Of a DNA stretch of 33,712 nt, positions 15,586-24,851 are shown piece by piece; the first letter of the stretch is position 1, and each line of letters starts with the position of its first letter. The notes under the pieces are model-generated. The model saw nothing but the letters and a program-made list of their open reading frames with translations, was not told the origin of the DNA and ran no database searches. The DNA is taken from positions 1 through 33,712 of the IMG/VR virus record IMGVR_UViG_3300025853_000022, one strand, 5' to 3'. This DNA comes from a virus. Position numbers and translations under genes: made by a program.

Positions 15586-17638
15586 GATTGATATTGAGGT
15601 TAACGTTGACGCCAACAAAGCGCTCAAGAACATGGAGAAGCTTGAGGCCGCCGGCGAGGCAGTAGGAGAAAGCTTTAACTCTTTGGGTGGTGCTGTTGCT
15701 GGTATGGGTGGAGTGATCAATGAGAATCTAGGCGCTCTTGGTGAAAGTATGGGGGGATTGACCGAGGCGTTGGTCGGAGTGGGTCAAGCCGCCAGGGGTT
15801 CGGGTATATCATTCACAGCGCTAGCCGGCCCCATTGGAATGATTGCGGTTGCATTGGTCGAAGCCTATCAGGCTTACCGTGATTTTATTGGAGTGAATCG
15901 CGACGCTGAGATTAATACCAAAGCTTATGAGATCGCCACTGGAGAGCTTACCATTGCAATAGAGGAGCTGGCTACAGCTCAAGTTAAACTCAATAAAGCT
16001 CAAATCCAAGAGCTCATGACCTTAAGCATGAGTGCCAAGATTCCGATTGAACGCGCTCAAATGCTGAGAGAGGACAACGCTGAGAGAGTCCGGCGACTAG
16101 ATGTAATTGACAAAGAAATTGCTCAGATACACAGGCAGAACCGCGCAATGCTCGCGATAGAGAGAGCGCAACGAAATGCCTTTAGTTCAGGCTTAATAGA
16201 CAGGCAACTCAATGAGTTAATTAAAGAGAGGATAGAGCTTAAGGAAGAGCTGAACCGCAAAGAGATGGAGTCTATTGACTTAATGATTGAAGGCTCTGAG
16301 CTCTTTGCCAAGTTTGAGGCGCGCAAGCTTGAGCTAGAAAAACAGAGTGCTGAGTTTAAAGAGGAGGTTGCCAAGAAGGAGCAAGCGCTTCTAGATGATG
16401 CCGCTGTTAAGAATCTCAGCAGAACGAAGCATACACTGCAAACTCAAACCTCACTTGCTATGATGGAGACCGAGAAGCGGATTCGAGAAATCAACGCAAT
16501 TGAGGATATTAGTGACGAGGTTAGAGCCAAGGCTATTATAGCTGAGCAAAAAGCGCTTTTAGCGCGTCTAGATGAGTTGAGGATAGCAGACGCTCAAAAA
16601 CGGGTTGCTCAACGGAAGCAGGCCCAAGCCATGAGGATGGCGGCAGCCATGAGGCGTCTGGCTTTAGAGCGAAAGACTCAAAGTGAGCTTGACAGAATCA
16701 GACGCGCTGAGATTGAACAGCTAAGACTGCAAGGGGCTACTGAGCTTGAGGTTTTGGATATGCACCAAGAGCTTGCTCTCAAAGCTGTGCAGAAGAATGA
16801 GCGCCTTAAGACTGCCGTAACGCTGGAGTTCGAAAACAAGCGGACTAGGATCATGCAGGAGCAAGAGCGCAAGCGAGCAGAGGAGGCTAAGCGAGCGGCA
16901 GAGAAGGAGCGCCAAGAGGCAGAGCGCCGGCGAGCCTTTGAGTTTAACTCAGCAGAGTTTGACGCTCAGAGAATAAAGGATGGGCTTGAGAGGGAGTTGG
17001 CCTTACTGAACCTCAAGTACCGTAAAGAGTTGGAGATGGAAGAGCGCTCTCAATCTGAGATTACTGAGCTCAGGAGAAGGCACGCCATAGAACGAAATGA
17101 AATCACTGAGGCGAGCACCAAGGCACAGATTGAAGCCGCGGCTCAACTCACATCAGTCATTAGTCAAGGCCTAGCAGATAGCGCCTATAACGCCTTGGTC
17201 TTTGGTGAGAGCTTCACTGAGAGCATTGGTAAGATGCTGATTGGGCTTGGTCAACAGGCCGCTGTAGAATCACTTATGGAGCTCGCCAGAGGAACGGCGG
17301 CCTTGTTCCTAAATCCAGCGCTCGCGGCTAATCACTTCACGGCGGCCGGCCTCTACGCTGGAGCAGCTGCAACAGCTGGCGTTGCAGGCTCAGCGCTTAG
17401 CGGTGGCGGTGGCTCAGTGAGTGCGCCGAGTGCCTCAGCCTCTCCATCAGGCTCACCACAATCAGCACCCAAACCAGAGAGAGAGAGGGCTGAATCTCAA
17501 GCCCTAGTCTTCAACATCAACTTTGGCAATAGTACAATCTACGACACCAAGCGAGCCGCTCAAGATGCAATGGCCTCAGAGATCATGAGGACAATGCAAC
17601 GGCAGAGACGTGGCGCGCCTCGATTTATGGGAGTGTGA
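15572..17638 (+). CDS. Tape measure protein
   Basis: A 688-residue protein with an AGGAGATGAACC ribosome site. Residues 1-75 begin with a VNVDANKALKNMEKLEAAGEA segment, the usual tape measure opening. A hydrophobic, Gly-rich part (77-110) could insert in the membrane during DNA entry. Residues 110-500 are a long charged coiled coil with EKERQEAERRRAFEF-type stretches. Residues about 530-610 are small-residue-rich (RGTAALFLNPALAANHFTAA), another typical tape measure feature. Using about 0.15 nm per residue, the tail would be near 100 nm. It is the last gene of the chaperone block, as expected. Confidence 0.88.
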   Translation: MSQNEIDIEVNVDANKALKNMEKLEAAGEAVGESFNSLGGAVAGMGGVINENLGALGESMGGLTEALVGVGQAARGSGISFTALAGPIGMIAVALVEAYQAYRDFIGVNRDAEINTKAYEIATGELTIAIEELATAQVKLNKAQIQELMTLSMSAKIPIERAQMLREDNAERVRRLDVIDKEIAQIHRQNRAMLAIERAQRNAFSSGLIDRQLNELIKERIELKEELNRKEMESIDLMIEGSELFAKFEARKLELEKQSAEFKEEVAKKEQALLDDAAVKNLSRTKHTLQTQTSLAMMETEKRIREINAIEDISDEVRAKAIIAEQKALLARLDELRIADAQKRVAQRKQAQAMRMAAAMRRLALERKTQSELDRIRRAEIEQLRLQGATELEVLDMHQELALKAVQKNERLKTAVTLEFENKRTRIMQEQERKRAEEAKRAAEKERQEAERRRAFEFNSAEFDAQRIKDGLERELALLNLKYRKELEMEERSQSEITELRRRHAIERNEITEASTKAQIEAAAQLTSVISQGLADSAYNALVFGESFTESIGKMLIGLGQQAAVESLMELARGTAALFLNPALAANHFTAAGLYAGAAATAGVAGSALSGGGGSVSAPSASASPSGSPQSAPKPERERAESQALVFNINFGNSTIYDTKRAAQDAMASEIMRTMQRQRRGAPRFMGV

Positions 17639-17641
17639 CAG

Positions 17642-18847
17642 ATGCCTCTTAATAACCCGGCTCCAAACTTTGGCCTCTTGACTGCCTATGATCTCAGACC
17701 TCAGGACAGTGTAAAGATCTTTACTCGCGGATCCAATGCCGTTCACCTTCCTTCCTTCTCAACGGGTGAAGGTGTCTATGAGGACGCGCTCTTTCTCCTA
17801 AATGGAAGGGCGAGCCACACGAACAACACAGCTACGGATCAGCTTCAAGCGCTCTCTAATTTTGGTAGTTCATGGACGGTGAGCATTAGCTCTAGTGACA
17901 AGGTGACCATTACCTCAGATGCTCAATTCAAGCTTCTGCTCACTGGCTCAGATGACCCGTTTGGTTTTGGATCAAGCACAATCCCGTCAGTAGCGTCCGG
18001 CTCTGATTGGGTTGTTGAAGCTTCGGGAGATTGGGCTAGAGGATTACTCGACCTCACCAACGTTTCTTATCAAGTCATAGAGACCGGTGGTAGCCTGACC
18101 TTCAATTGGCCGGCAGTGCGGAAGTTGAAGATTCAAGACGTGCCCACCTTCATTAGAGACAGATCGACAGTTGCAGACGCTGACGCTTTTGGCCTGAGCT
18201 CTATTGAGGAGCTCGACCAAACAGCAGCCTCTAACCCTGGCATCACATGGGCGCTAACAGATGAAGGCTACGTTCAAACTTATTACCTCACATCTCTAGG
18301 GGATATCGTGTGGAATGATGATGAGGTGAGAAGCCTGTTAGGGTTTGAGGGCGATGAGGCGCCGGTCACTTCCGGCGTCTACTCTCAACTTACCTCCACT
18401 CATAAAGCGGCCGGCGTCCTGATTCCTAGCCGGCCTTATCAAGACCATCATTTGAGAGTCACTAACCTTAGTCAAGCACGCCGGCTGATTGGGGGTGGGT
18501 ACGCCTCCAACTTCGTAGGCTCTTATGTCTCTTCGGCGTTGCTCTTTGTTCTGGATGCTCTGCTTGATGAGGTCAGTGACTATCGGCATTTCTCAAATCG
18601 TTGGTTGCCTCTGTGCTCGCAAGGTGAGCGCGTTAGCTTCTATCAGGCGTGGGGAGACTCAAGGCGAGCGCTTAGAAATGCTCAGGTCACATCTGCTCAA
18701 CCCGCTTATGATTCGCTTTACACCTCAGAGGATGACGGGGAGTATGGAAGGATTAGAGGATCAATGTTGAGTAGTGAGTTTGATCTGGCATACCCTGGCC
18801 GGCTCAAAAGGCGAGTGCCCGTCCAGATAGAGATTGAGCATCTATGA
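17642..18847 (+). CDS. Minor tail protein, distal tail region
   Basis: A 401-residue protein with a GGGAGTG ribosome site. It comes straight after the tape measure, where distal tail or baseplate proteins are encoded. The pattern is beta-rich with many aromatic residues (TWALTDEGYVQTYYLTSLGD, SGVYSQLTSTHKAAGVLIPS). A Trp/Tyr-rich helical part follows (FSNRWLPLCSQGERVSFYQA), and the C-terminus (LKRRVPVQIEIEHL) resembles a strand that pairs with a neighbour. No named family is recognised. The stop overlaps the next gene, and the four genes to 23606 look like one translationally coupled tail-tip module. Confidence 0.62.
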   Translation: MPLNNPAPNFGLLTAYDLRPQDSVKIFTRGSNAVHLPSFSTGEGVYEDALFLLNGRASHTNNTATDQLQALSNFGSSWTVSISSSDKVTITSDAQFKLLLTGSDDPFGFGSSTIPSVASGSDWVVEASGDWARGLLDLTNVSYQVIETGGSLTFNWPAVRKLKIQDVPTFIRDRSTVADADAFGLSSIEELDQTAASNPGITWALTDEGYVQTYYLTSLGDIVWNDDEVRSLLGFEGDEAPVTSGVYSQLTSTHKAAGVLIPSRPYQDHHLRVTNLSQARRLIGGGYASNFVGSYVSSALLFVLDALLDEVSDYRHFSNRWLPLCSQGERVSFYQAWGDSRRALRNAQVTSAQPAYDSLYTSEDDGEYGRIRGSMLSSEFDLAYPGRLKRRVPVQIEIEHL

Positions 18848-19920
18848 GTAATTCATTCACGTCACCGCCGGTCTTGGTTGACCCTGCACGAGTCACAGCA
18901 GGCTTAACCATCAGGTCAGAGGAAGCATCACGACTAGGAGATATGGGTAACTATTCCTTTGCTCAGGTGGGCTGTGGCAATGTGATCAGCCAGGCATGGG
19001 ATGATCAAGTTTGGCCATTCAGCGTCAACTCTATGACTGATGTTTGTGAGTGGGTGGTGCCTCATCCATCTGAGGAGCACGTCACTTTTAATTTTGTCTT
19101 GATGGCTCACTCCACTCAGCCGGGCAGCTCCGCCAAGGTTACTGTTGAGTTCCCATTGAGCGGCAACACATATTTCTCAACATCAACAATCTCAGACACG
19201 GCCCGATTTGGAGGCGCCTTTGAGCTGATCACTGTGAGCATCAGCGCGGTTGAGGATGAGACGATTGCTCAGGTGAGACTATCCCTTGAGGCTGGCTCAG
19301 GTGCTGTGGTGTATGTGGCAGGAGTGCAGGCATCTTGGGCCGCTCTCTCTTCGCCTCTGGCGGCCAGAGCTCTTGATCAATATGGAGAAGCATTTATTCC
19401 TTCCGGCAGCTTGCGCCTAGGCGCTGACCTGCCATTGACCTCTCGCTTTGGTGTCGATCAGATTAACAATATTGCGATGTTGAGAAAGCGCAAGCGAACC
19501 CTGTTAAGCTGGTCTGGTGCAAGCACAAGCGATACCTACACGCTATCAGGAACCTCTCATAGAGCAGCGCAAGGGCTAGGCTCTTTTGATCCTCAGTTGC
19601 TGTATTCTGAAACAGCGCTCTTTGCAGGTATGCCAGAGACTGGACTAGATGTAGACGTATACATCAAAGCCGCTAACGTTGGTGGTACTGCTCTTGATGT
19701 TGAGATCTTTGGTTATAGATTTAGCGTCTCCTCAAACGGCTGGAGCTCCTACGGTGTAGACTTGCGACAACCTGAGCTAGCCAGAGGCGTTGAGTTTAGA
19801 TTGCCTATGTATCGAGTTGGGCTAGAGCCCACTCAGCTCAACGCTGATAACCTGCTTTCAGACACCAACCGAATTTCAACAGCGCCTCACATAATTGGCC
19901 TTTGTATATTAGGGGTTTAG
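18844..19920 (+). CDS. Virion protein of the tail tip module
   Basis: A 358-residue Ser-rich beta protein overlapping the previous stop (ATGA). It has regular strand-like stretches (VTFNFVLMAHSTQPG, AKVTVEFPLSGNTYF, ELITVSISAVEDET) like a jelly-roll carbohydrate-binding domain. A second half holds a short basic helix (MLRKRKRTLLSWSG) and further strands ending HIIGLCILGV. No family is certain. Placement suggests a tail tip or receptor-contact role. Confidence 0.58.
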   Translation: MSNSFTSPPVLVDPARVTAGLTIRSEEASRLGDMGNYSFAQVGCGNVISQAWDDQVWPFSVNSMTDVCEWVVPHPSEEHVTFNFVLMAHSTQPGSSAKVTVEFPLSGNTYFSTSTISDTARFGGAFELITVSISAVEDETIAQVRLSLEAGSGAVVYVAGVQASWAALSSPLAARALDQYGEAFIPSGSLRLGADLPLTSRFGVDQINNIAMLRKRKRTLLSWSGASTSDTYTLSGTSHRAAQGLGSFDPQLLYSETALFAGMPETGLDVDVYIKAANVGGTALDVEIFGYRFSVSSNGWSSYGVDLRQPELARGVEFRLPMYRVGLEPTQLNADNLLSDTNRISTAPHIIGLCILGV

Positions 19921-19923
19921 CTC

Positions 19924-20529
19924 ATGCTTATACCAACAGCTTATCAGAGACTACCAAGCGTTCAGGGCTGTTATAATGGGCGGCTTCTCTTCGGTGGTGC
20001 AGTTTCTCAAATGGCCTCAGCGCTCGCTCAAATCACTAGGGCTAAGGCACTGAGTGAAGCCCATTATTATGTTGGGCGTGGCGTGCTCACCTCTGCCGGC
20101 GGTCGCTCATATTTGGGCTTCGGGCTGAAAGGCGCTACGACCTATCACTTCATCCACAGAGCAAATCCGGCGGCCTCTCATCTTGGGCTCATCTTTAAGT
20201 ACATCAGCGCCAATCACAGGACAACAGCGGTAAGAGCTGACTTCAAGCTGAGAGCCACGGCAGGCAACTCCTATACAGGCACCACTCTTGATCATGGGAT
20301 CAGGTTTAGTGAGGTTGAGCTAGAGTCATCTCCTCGAACGCCGGCGGTATCGAGCACAGGAGCTGAGCTTATTGAAGCGCCCACCAACACCACACCAGAG
20401 GCGCCACGGCCTTTATATATCCCTGTGGCCAATCGTGGTGAGCTGCTTAATATAGAGCTGGAGGCCACGCAGATAATCCCGCTCTCAGTCTCCATCTATG
20501 ATCTCTTCATTGCAGAGGTGACACCATGA
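19924..20529 (+). CDS. Small virion protein of the tail tip module
   Basis: A 201-residue beta-rich protein starting four bases after the preceding stop, with AGGGG upstream. It ends in strands (LLNIELEATQIIPLSVSIYD then LFIAEVTP), and its stop overlaps the start of the large hub protein. Early sequence includes GCYNGRLLFGGAVSQMASAL and a His-rich KGATTYHFIHRAN patch. No family is recognised. Similar small proteins often accompany the hub of siphophage tail tips. Confidence 0.58.
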   Translation: MLIPTAYQRLPSVQGCYNGRLLFGGAVSQMASALAQITRAKALSEAHYYVGRGVLTSAGGRSYLGFGLKGATTYHFIHRANPAASHLGLIFKYISANHRTTAVRADFKLRATAGNSYTGTTLDHGIRFSEVELESSPRTPAVSSTGAELIEAPTNTTPEAPRPLYIPVANRGELLNIELEATQIIPLSVSIYDLFIAEVTP

Positions 20530-23500
20530 TTACTAGCCAGCATGGCCGGCGGGTCTTCGCTCTTCAGATAGCAGGGCTTGAATATAGGTATCACTCGAAC
20601 ACTCCGCCGGCGTCCAGTAACCTCGCCTCAAATGTGGCCACGGGCATTCCCTATGTTGATCAAGAAGGGCTTGTCTCAATCAGCGACTTCAGCGCCTCAA
20701 TTGATCCTAGTGGCGGGGTGGCTCAATATGATTCCATAACGCTCACGCTAGGCATTGATAAGAGACGCGGTGGGGTTGGTGATCCTGGCATTATCTTTGG
20801 GCGCTGTGGCGCTCGCTCTGGTTCTATCCGCTCTCAGCTCTCAGCCTCTGCTTCTCGTAGTGACCTGACGTTTCAGACGGCCTCAGACTTGACCTCTCTC
20901 TCATATCCTCGATTGATGCACATAGGCGCTGAGACTGTTCGAGCATCTAGCGCCACGTCCTCCTCAGTCACTGTTGCTAGGGCTGTTGGTGGTTCGGTTA
21001 GGCAGGCTCACGCCGTTGGGCTTGAGGGCTCTTTTACTCCTGAGCTAGCTGATGAGATCACCACATTTAGAGGACGCCTCGCCAAGCTCTATATGGCTCA
21101 TCGATATCCTTCAGGCTTGGTCTCTGATTATGCTGAGATCTGTAACGGGTTCATTTCAGAGTCTCCTTACATCGAGGGCACTGATACAATCTCGTTGAGC
21201 CTCCTACCGCTGACCGCTTTGATTGATACGTCTTTAGCAGACAAGGGAATTGGTCAAACTCGTTTACTGCAAGGCTACCATTATTATGATGGGCTCAACG
21301 GCTCAACGCTCGAATATCTCTCTGTCCTGAAGAGAGCGCCTCAATCCAACAATGACTACATCACCTTAACACCTGACACATCAGCATCAATTACAGCCTC
21401 TACGTTTCAGCTGATTATTGAGAATCAGAGTGGGGGGCCTAACCTCCTAGATGACTTTGACCCATCCCTTGCAGCTGGTCCGGATGCTGATGACTTCATT
21501 GAGGAGCACCCTAGATTTCCCAAGTTCAGGAGAGCAGAAGACTTTGACAACTCTGATGAGGGAGTCTTTACAACAGCGCTTACTTATGGCGCCGGTATCC
21601 CTGGCTATGTGGTCAACGCCAATAGCACGCCCAGCAACGCGCTCTCAGCCGGCCAGATATCGGCCACTGATTCTTTGAGATTGAACCTTGGAAGGGCTGA
21701 GCTAAAGCAGCATTCTTTAGGCAGCGCCGAGGTCAAGCTATGGCCCCAAGTCATCAACGATACACTAGAGGCAGATGGCCCATCATCGACCAGCGGCTAT
21801 GCTGGAGGCATCTTGAAATGGCGGTTGACTCCTGACTATCAGATCAAAGCCGAGAAGCTGAGCAACTCCCCATTCAACGCTTACCTTGCATTGTTCACGA
21901 ATCGAGCCACACTTATTTGGGCTCGCGATACGCTAGGCATTGAGCGCCCACGGGCTTGGTCTTCCGACTCCTCGAATCTAGAGGTGCCGGACTTGGCGCG
22001 GTTCGTTTATCCATTCCAATATTTCATGGACGAGACAGGGCAGGTCTTTCAGCAGTTTGGAGAGTCAGCGCCTCGAATGTATTTCGGCGTTAATGCAGCC
22101 GGGAGGGACCTAACAGGAGCGCGGCAACTGCCCCAACCACCTTCAGCTTACTATCAACAATATGAGTCTGTGATCTTGGTTGAGGGCTCGCTAGGCTTGC
22201 CGAGTTCAGCCGGCGCTGACCTCTATGACGTGGTGGTTAGATACCATGACCTAGAGCAAGACGCTGAGCGCGAGCAGGTCTTTAAGTGTACCCATGAAAC
22301 TACGGCCTCTTATGGGGGATCTTCGGTGGGCGTGCTGTTGCATATCGCCAGCTCAAACGACTTCCCTTTAAATGTTAGCTTTGGTGATTGGCCTGATCAG
22401 GATCGAGCTCTGATATTTAGGGGGGGTCAACTTCAGAGAGAGAGACCAGGTGAGGCACTGCTAAAGCTCTTGCAGTCAGGAGGAGGCGATCAGCTTAACG
22501 GCTCTTATGACGTTTTGGGAATAGGGCTTAATCTCAGCTCAGCTCACATTGATGAGGATAGTTTCTTAAGCGTCGACAACGCGGCCTCTCTTCCCATCAC
22601 AGGCAACCTCTTAGGAGACGGCCAAGACCTTAAGCAGATCTTTGAGGGATTGCTTAAAATGATGGGCGCTGTGTTGACCATGCAGAGAGACCCATCAACA
22701 GGCTTGAGCAGATTGACATTAACCGCAGTGGGAAACGAAAAGACGGGCTCAGTGAGCGCGACTATTGAGGCTGGTGATTGGGTGGCAGACCCCCCACCTC
22801 ATTGGGGCATATATGAAGACTTAGTGACTCAGATTGAATTCAGGTATGACTATGAGCCAGCTGAGCAAGACTACAGATCTAATCTCATATTCAACAACCA
22901 AGAGGCTATCTCTCGTTATGGTGGAGAGCGCTCTAAGATTGTGCTCGATGTGCCAGGAGTCAGCTCATTAATATTTGGGCGTGGAGCTGCTAACGCCTTT
23001 AGTTACTTCCTTCCCACATCGAGCCGGATATTCAATTTACTCTCTAATCCTCTGAGGACTTGGAGCGGTTCAATTGCCACAGGTCAAAGCGCATACCTCG
23101 ATGTAGGAAGTTACATCAAGGTTAGCTCTCCTCACCTCAGAGGCTATTCAGATGAATATGGTGTGACTGGCGGGATAGGCATGATTCGAGCAATCAGGCA
23201 ATCTCTTGAAGGAGAGGGATGTGAGCTTGAGATTATAGCCACCGGGCTCTCTCCGGTTAACTGGAATCGAGCCGCTAGAGTAAGCTCAGTTGATAGCTCT
23301 ACTGCGGTTAGCGTAGAAGCTAACGCCTTCAGCGCTTCGGGTTCTGACGCCTCATTCTATTCTGCCGGCGATGTGGTTCAACACTTGCCACGCGGCAACC
23401 AAGACGGCGCGGGTTCACAGCTGACCATTGATAGCATTGTTGGGAACGTCATCACATTCACAGCGGCTCATGGAATCTCATCAACAGGAGGAACCATTGA

Positions 23501-23606
23501 GCCGGTTACTTATGCTAGCGCCTCAACAGCTCACAGAGAAGATGCTTATCTTGCTGACAATTCTGATAGGATCAACTTAACCATAGCAGCCCAGGAGTTT
23601 AATTGA
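20526..23606 (+). CDS. Large tail tip / hub protein
   Basis: The longest gene, 1026 residues, with GAGGTGACACC ahead of an ATG that overlaps the previous stop. Its N-terminal region (GRRVFALQIAGLEYRYHS) and the central TISLSLLPLTALIDTSL segment suggest a multi-domain baseplate hub. The C-terminal part (IKVSSPHLRGYSDEYGVTGG to GCELEIIATGLSPVNWN) is a common hub pattern, followed by a beta-rich tip (ASFYSAGDVVQHLPRGNQDG and onward). It ends YLADNSDRINLTIAAQEFN. It probably forms the central tail-tip fibre or hub that starts tube assembly and contacts the host. No catalytic motif was seen. Confidence 0.68.
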   Translation: MITSQHGRRVFALQIAGLEYRYHSNTPPASSNLASNVATGIPYVDQEGLVSISDFSASIDPSGGVAQYDSITLTLGIDKRRGGVGDPGIIFGRCGARSGSIRSQLSASASRSDLTFQTASDLTSLSYPRLMHIGAETVRASSATSSSVTVARAVGGSVRQAHAVGLEGSFTPELADEITTFRGRLAKLYMAHRYPSGLVSDYAEICNGFISESPYIEGTDTISLSLLPLTALIDTSLADKGIGQTRLLQGYHYYDGLNGSTLEYLSVLKRAPQSNNDYITLTPDTSASITASTFQLIIENQSGGPNLLDDFDPSLAAGPDADDFIEEHPRFPKFRRAEDFDNSDEGVFTTALTYGAGIPGYVVNANSTPSNALSAGQISATDSLRLNLGRAELKQHSLGSAEVKLWPQVINDTLEADGPSSTSGYAGGILKWRLTPDYQIKAEKLSNSPFNAYLALFTNRATLIWARDTLGIERPRAWSSDSSNLEVPDLARFVYPFQYFMDETGQVFQQFGESAPRMYFGVNAAGRDLTGARQLPQPPSAYYQQYESVILVEGSLGLPSSAGADLYDVVVRYHDLEQDAEREQVFKCTHETTASYGGSSVGVLLHIASSNDFPLNVSFGDWPDQDRALIFRGGQLQRERPGEALLKLLQSGGGDQLNGSYDVLGIGLNLSSAHIDEDSFLSVDNAASLPITGNLLGDGQDLKQIFEGLLKMMGAVLTMQRDPSTGLSRLTLTAVGNEKTGSVSATIEAGDWVADPPPHWGIYEDLVTQIEFRYDYEPAEQDYRSNLIFNNQEAISRYGGERSKIVLDVPGVSSLIFGRGAANAFSYFLPTSSRIFNLLSNPLRTWSGSIATGQSAYLDVGSYIKVSSPHLRGYSDEYGVTGGIGMIRAIRQSLEGEGCELEIIATGLSPVNWNRAARVSSVDSSTAVSVEANAFSASGSDASFYSAGDVVQHLPRGNQDGAGSQLTIDSIVGNVITFTAAHGISSTGGTIEPVTYASASTAHREDAYLADNSDRINLTIAAQEFN

Positions 23607-24265
23607 TGCCTACTAAGAGCCAGTTAGAGAACAGAGTCGATGAGCTTGAACAAGACATGAGGCGGTTGAAGCGTGCCTATGGTCAAGCCATGATCGACCT
23701 TCCCAAATTTAAAGAGCGAGACTCGCAAGGGCCACAGGCTACTTGGTGTCCACATTCCCAAGCGGCAATTCAGCGAGCCCTTGCAGAGTGGGAGAAGAAT
23801 ATTATTGAGCCTGATCCTGAGATTGATAACTACATCAGGAGCCGTGATGGGCTTGGCTGGACGTGGACAGATCAATATGTCAAGAATGGTCAGTTTGCCT
23901 GGTGTGGCGCGTTTGCGGCTTGGTGCTGGACTGACGCCAGATATGATCTGAGACAAAAAGTTTTTCCGTCATGTTACCGGCTCCATGCCCGATGGGCCTC
24001 CACATCAAGGCGAATCAAAGACCCGCTTCAAATGTTGCCTGGTGATATTGTTGTAATCTCCACCAGCAACGGCGCCTCATGGGGTGACCACATCACGCTA
24101 TGTTTAGAGGCTCCTAACGGTGAGGCCACTTACAAGGCGATTGAGGGCAATGCACGAGGCGAGCTCAGCAACGGTGAGAGGGCTGAAGGGGTTGTTGTAA
24201 ACACTCGACCACTAGATAGAGTGATGTTTGTTTATCGACTCCTTGAGGAAGATTTAGATGTCTGA
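23606..24265 (+). CDS. CHAP-like cell wall peptidase / endolysin
   Basis: With the ATG at 23606 (AGGAG eight bases ahead) the protein has 219 residues; a TTG at 23603 is an alternative. Residues 1-30 form a short coiled coil. The catalytic part has FAWCGAFAAWCW with C100, then MLPGDIVVIST, SWGDHITLCLEA with H162, and YKAIEGNARGE with E180/N182. The Cys, His and acidic order is that of CHAP or NlpC/P60 papain-like enzymes. It could be the lysis enzyme, since a holin-like gene follows, or a tail-associated enzyme, since it overlaps the tail hub gene. Lysis is the slightly better guess. No signal peptide is seen. Confidence 0.8.
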   Translation: MPTKSQLENRVDELEQDMRRLKRAYGQAMIDLPKFKERDSQGPQATWCPHSQAAIQRALAEWEKNIIEPDPEIDNYIRSRDGLGWTWTDQYVKNGQFAWCGAFAAWCWTDARYDLRQKVFPSCYRLHARWASTSRRIKDPLQMLPGDIVVISTSNGASWGDHITLCLEAPNGEATYKAIEGNARGELSNGERAEGVVVNTRPLDRVMFVYRLLEEDLDV

Positions 24266-24473
24266 GAGCACCACAACCGAAAGGCTAGGAGGCCGAAAGG
24301 CTACAGCGTTTTATGCCTCGCTGGCGTGCATGATGGTGCTGGCGCTCATGGACAAAGCCCATACTCATGTGCTTGGTCTGATTGATACTCTGTTCCTTGT
24401 CTACGCTGGAGCCAATGTTATGGCTAAGCCTAAGACTGAACCAAAACCCACAACTATCAAGGAGGAGCCATGA
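24258..24473 (+). CDS. Holin-like small membrane protein
   Basis: A 71-residue protein overlapping the peptidase gene by eight bases, with GAGGAAG ahead. A charged N-terminus (MSESTTTERLGGRK) is followed by two hydrophobic segments (FYASLACMMVLALMD and VLGLIDTLFLVYAGANVMA) and a basic, Pro-rich tail (KPKTEPKPTTIKEEP). This is the shape of a class II holin with both ends in the cytoplasm. Its position after the CHAP enzyme supports a lysis role, but the family is not recognised. Confidence 0.65.
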   Translation: MSESTTTERLGGRKATAFYASLACMMVLALMDKAHTHVLGLIDTLFLVYAGANVMAKPKTEPKPTTIKEEP

Positions 24474-24841
24474 GGCTAGGAGTAAGCGACCCGACAAGCG
24501 CGGGTGTTATCATTGCGGCCTATGATGCAAGCGCCGTTAACAATACAGATTGGAACTCTCTTACAGCCACAGATTTTTATGATCCATCCACAGGCACACA
24601 GCTTGACGCTTCCATGAAGTTTGCATTTGTGGGCGCTGCGAGTGCCTCAACTATGTATCTCAGATTTAGATCAGGCAACGCCGGAGATGGGGCCACTAAT
24701 ACAGATGGGGTGATCCCCTTGCTTGGTGGTTTCACCATCGACTCACAAGCGATTAGTGCGGCCAACTCCATCACAACCATTGGCTACAAAAAGAGCGTAG
24801 GGACAGACACTTGCATCATCTACGCCGGCTTTAATTACTAA
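24470..24841 (+). CDS. Unknown small beta-rich protein
   Basis: A 123-residue protein with a strong GGAGGAGCC site, overlapping the holin stop. It is Ala/Thr/Ser-rich, with alternating hydrophobic strands (VIIAAYDASAVNNTDW, KFAFVGAASASTMYLRF) and a Gly-rich middle. No family is recognised. It sits directly before the tail fibre, so a fibre-associated or virion role is likely by position. Confidence 0.6.
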   Translation: MRLGVSDPTSAGVIIAAYDASAVNNTDWNSLTATDFYDPSTGTQLDASMKFAFVGAASASTMYLRFRSGNAGDGATNTDGVIPLLGGFTIDSQAISAANSITTIGYKKSVGTDTCIIYAGFNY

Positions 24842-24851
24842 GGAGAAATCA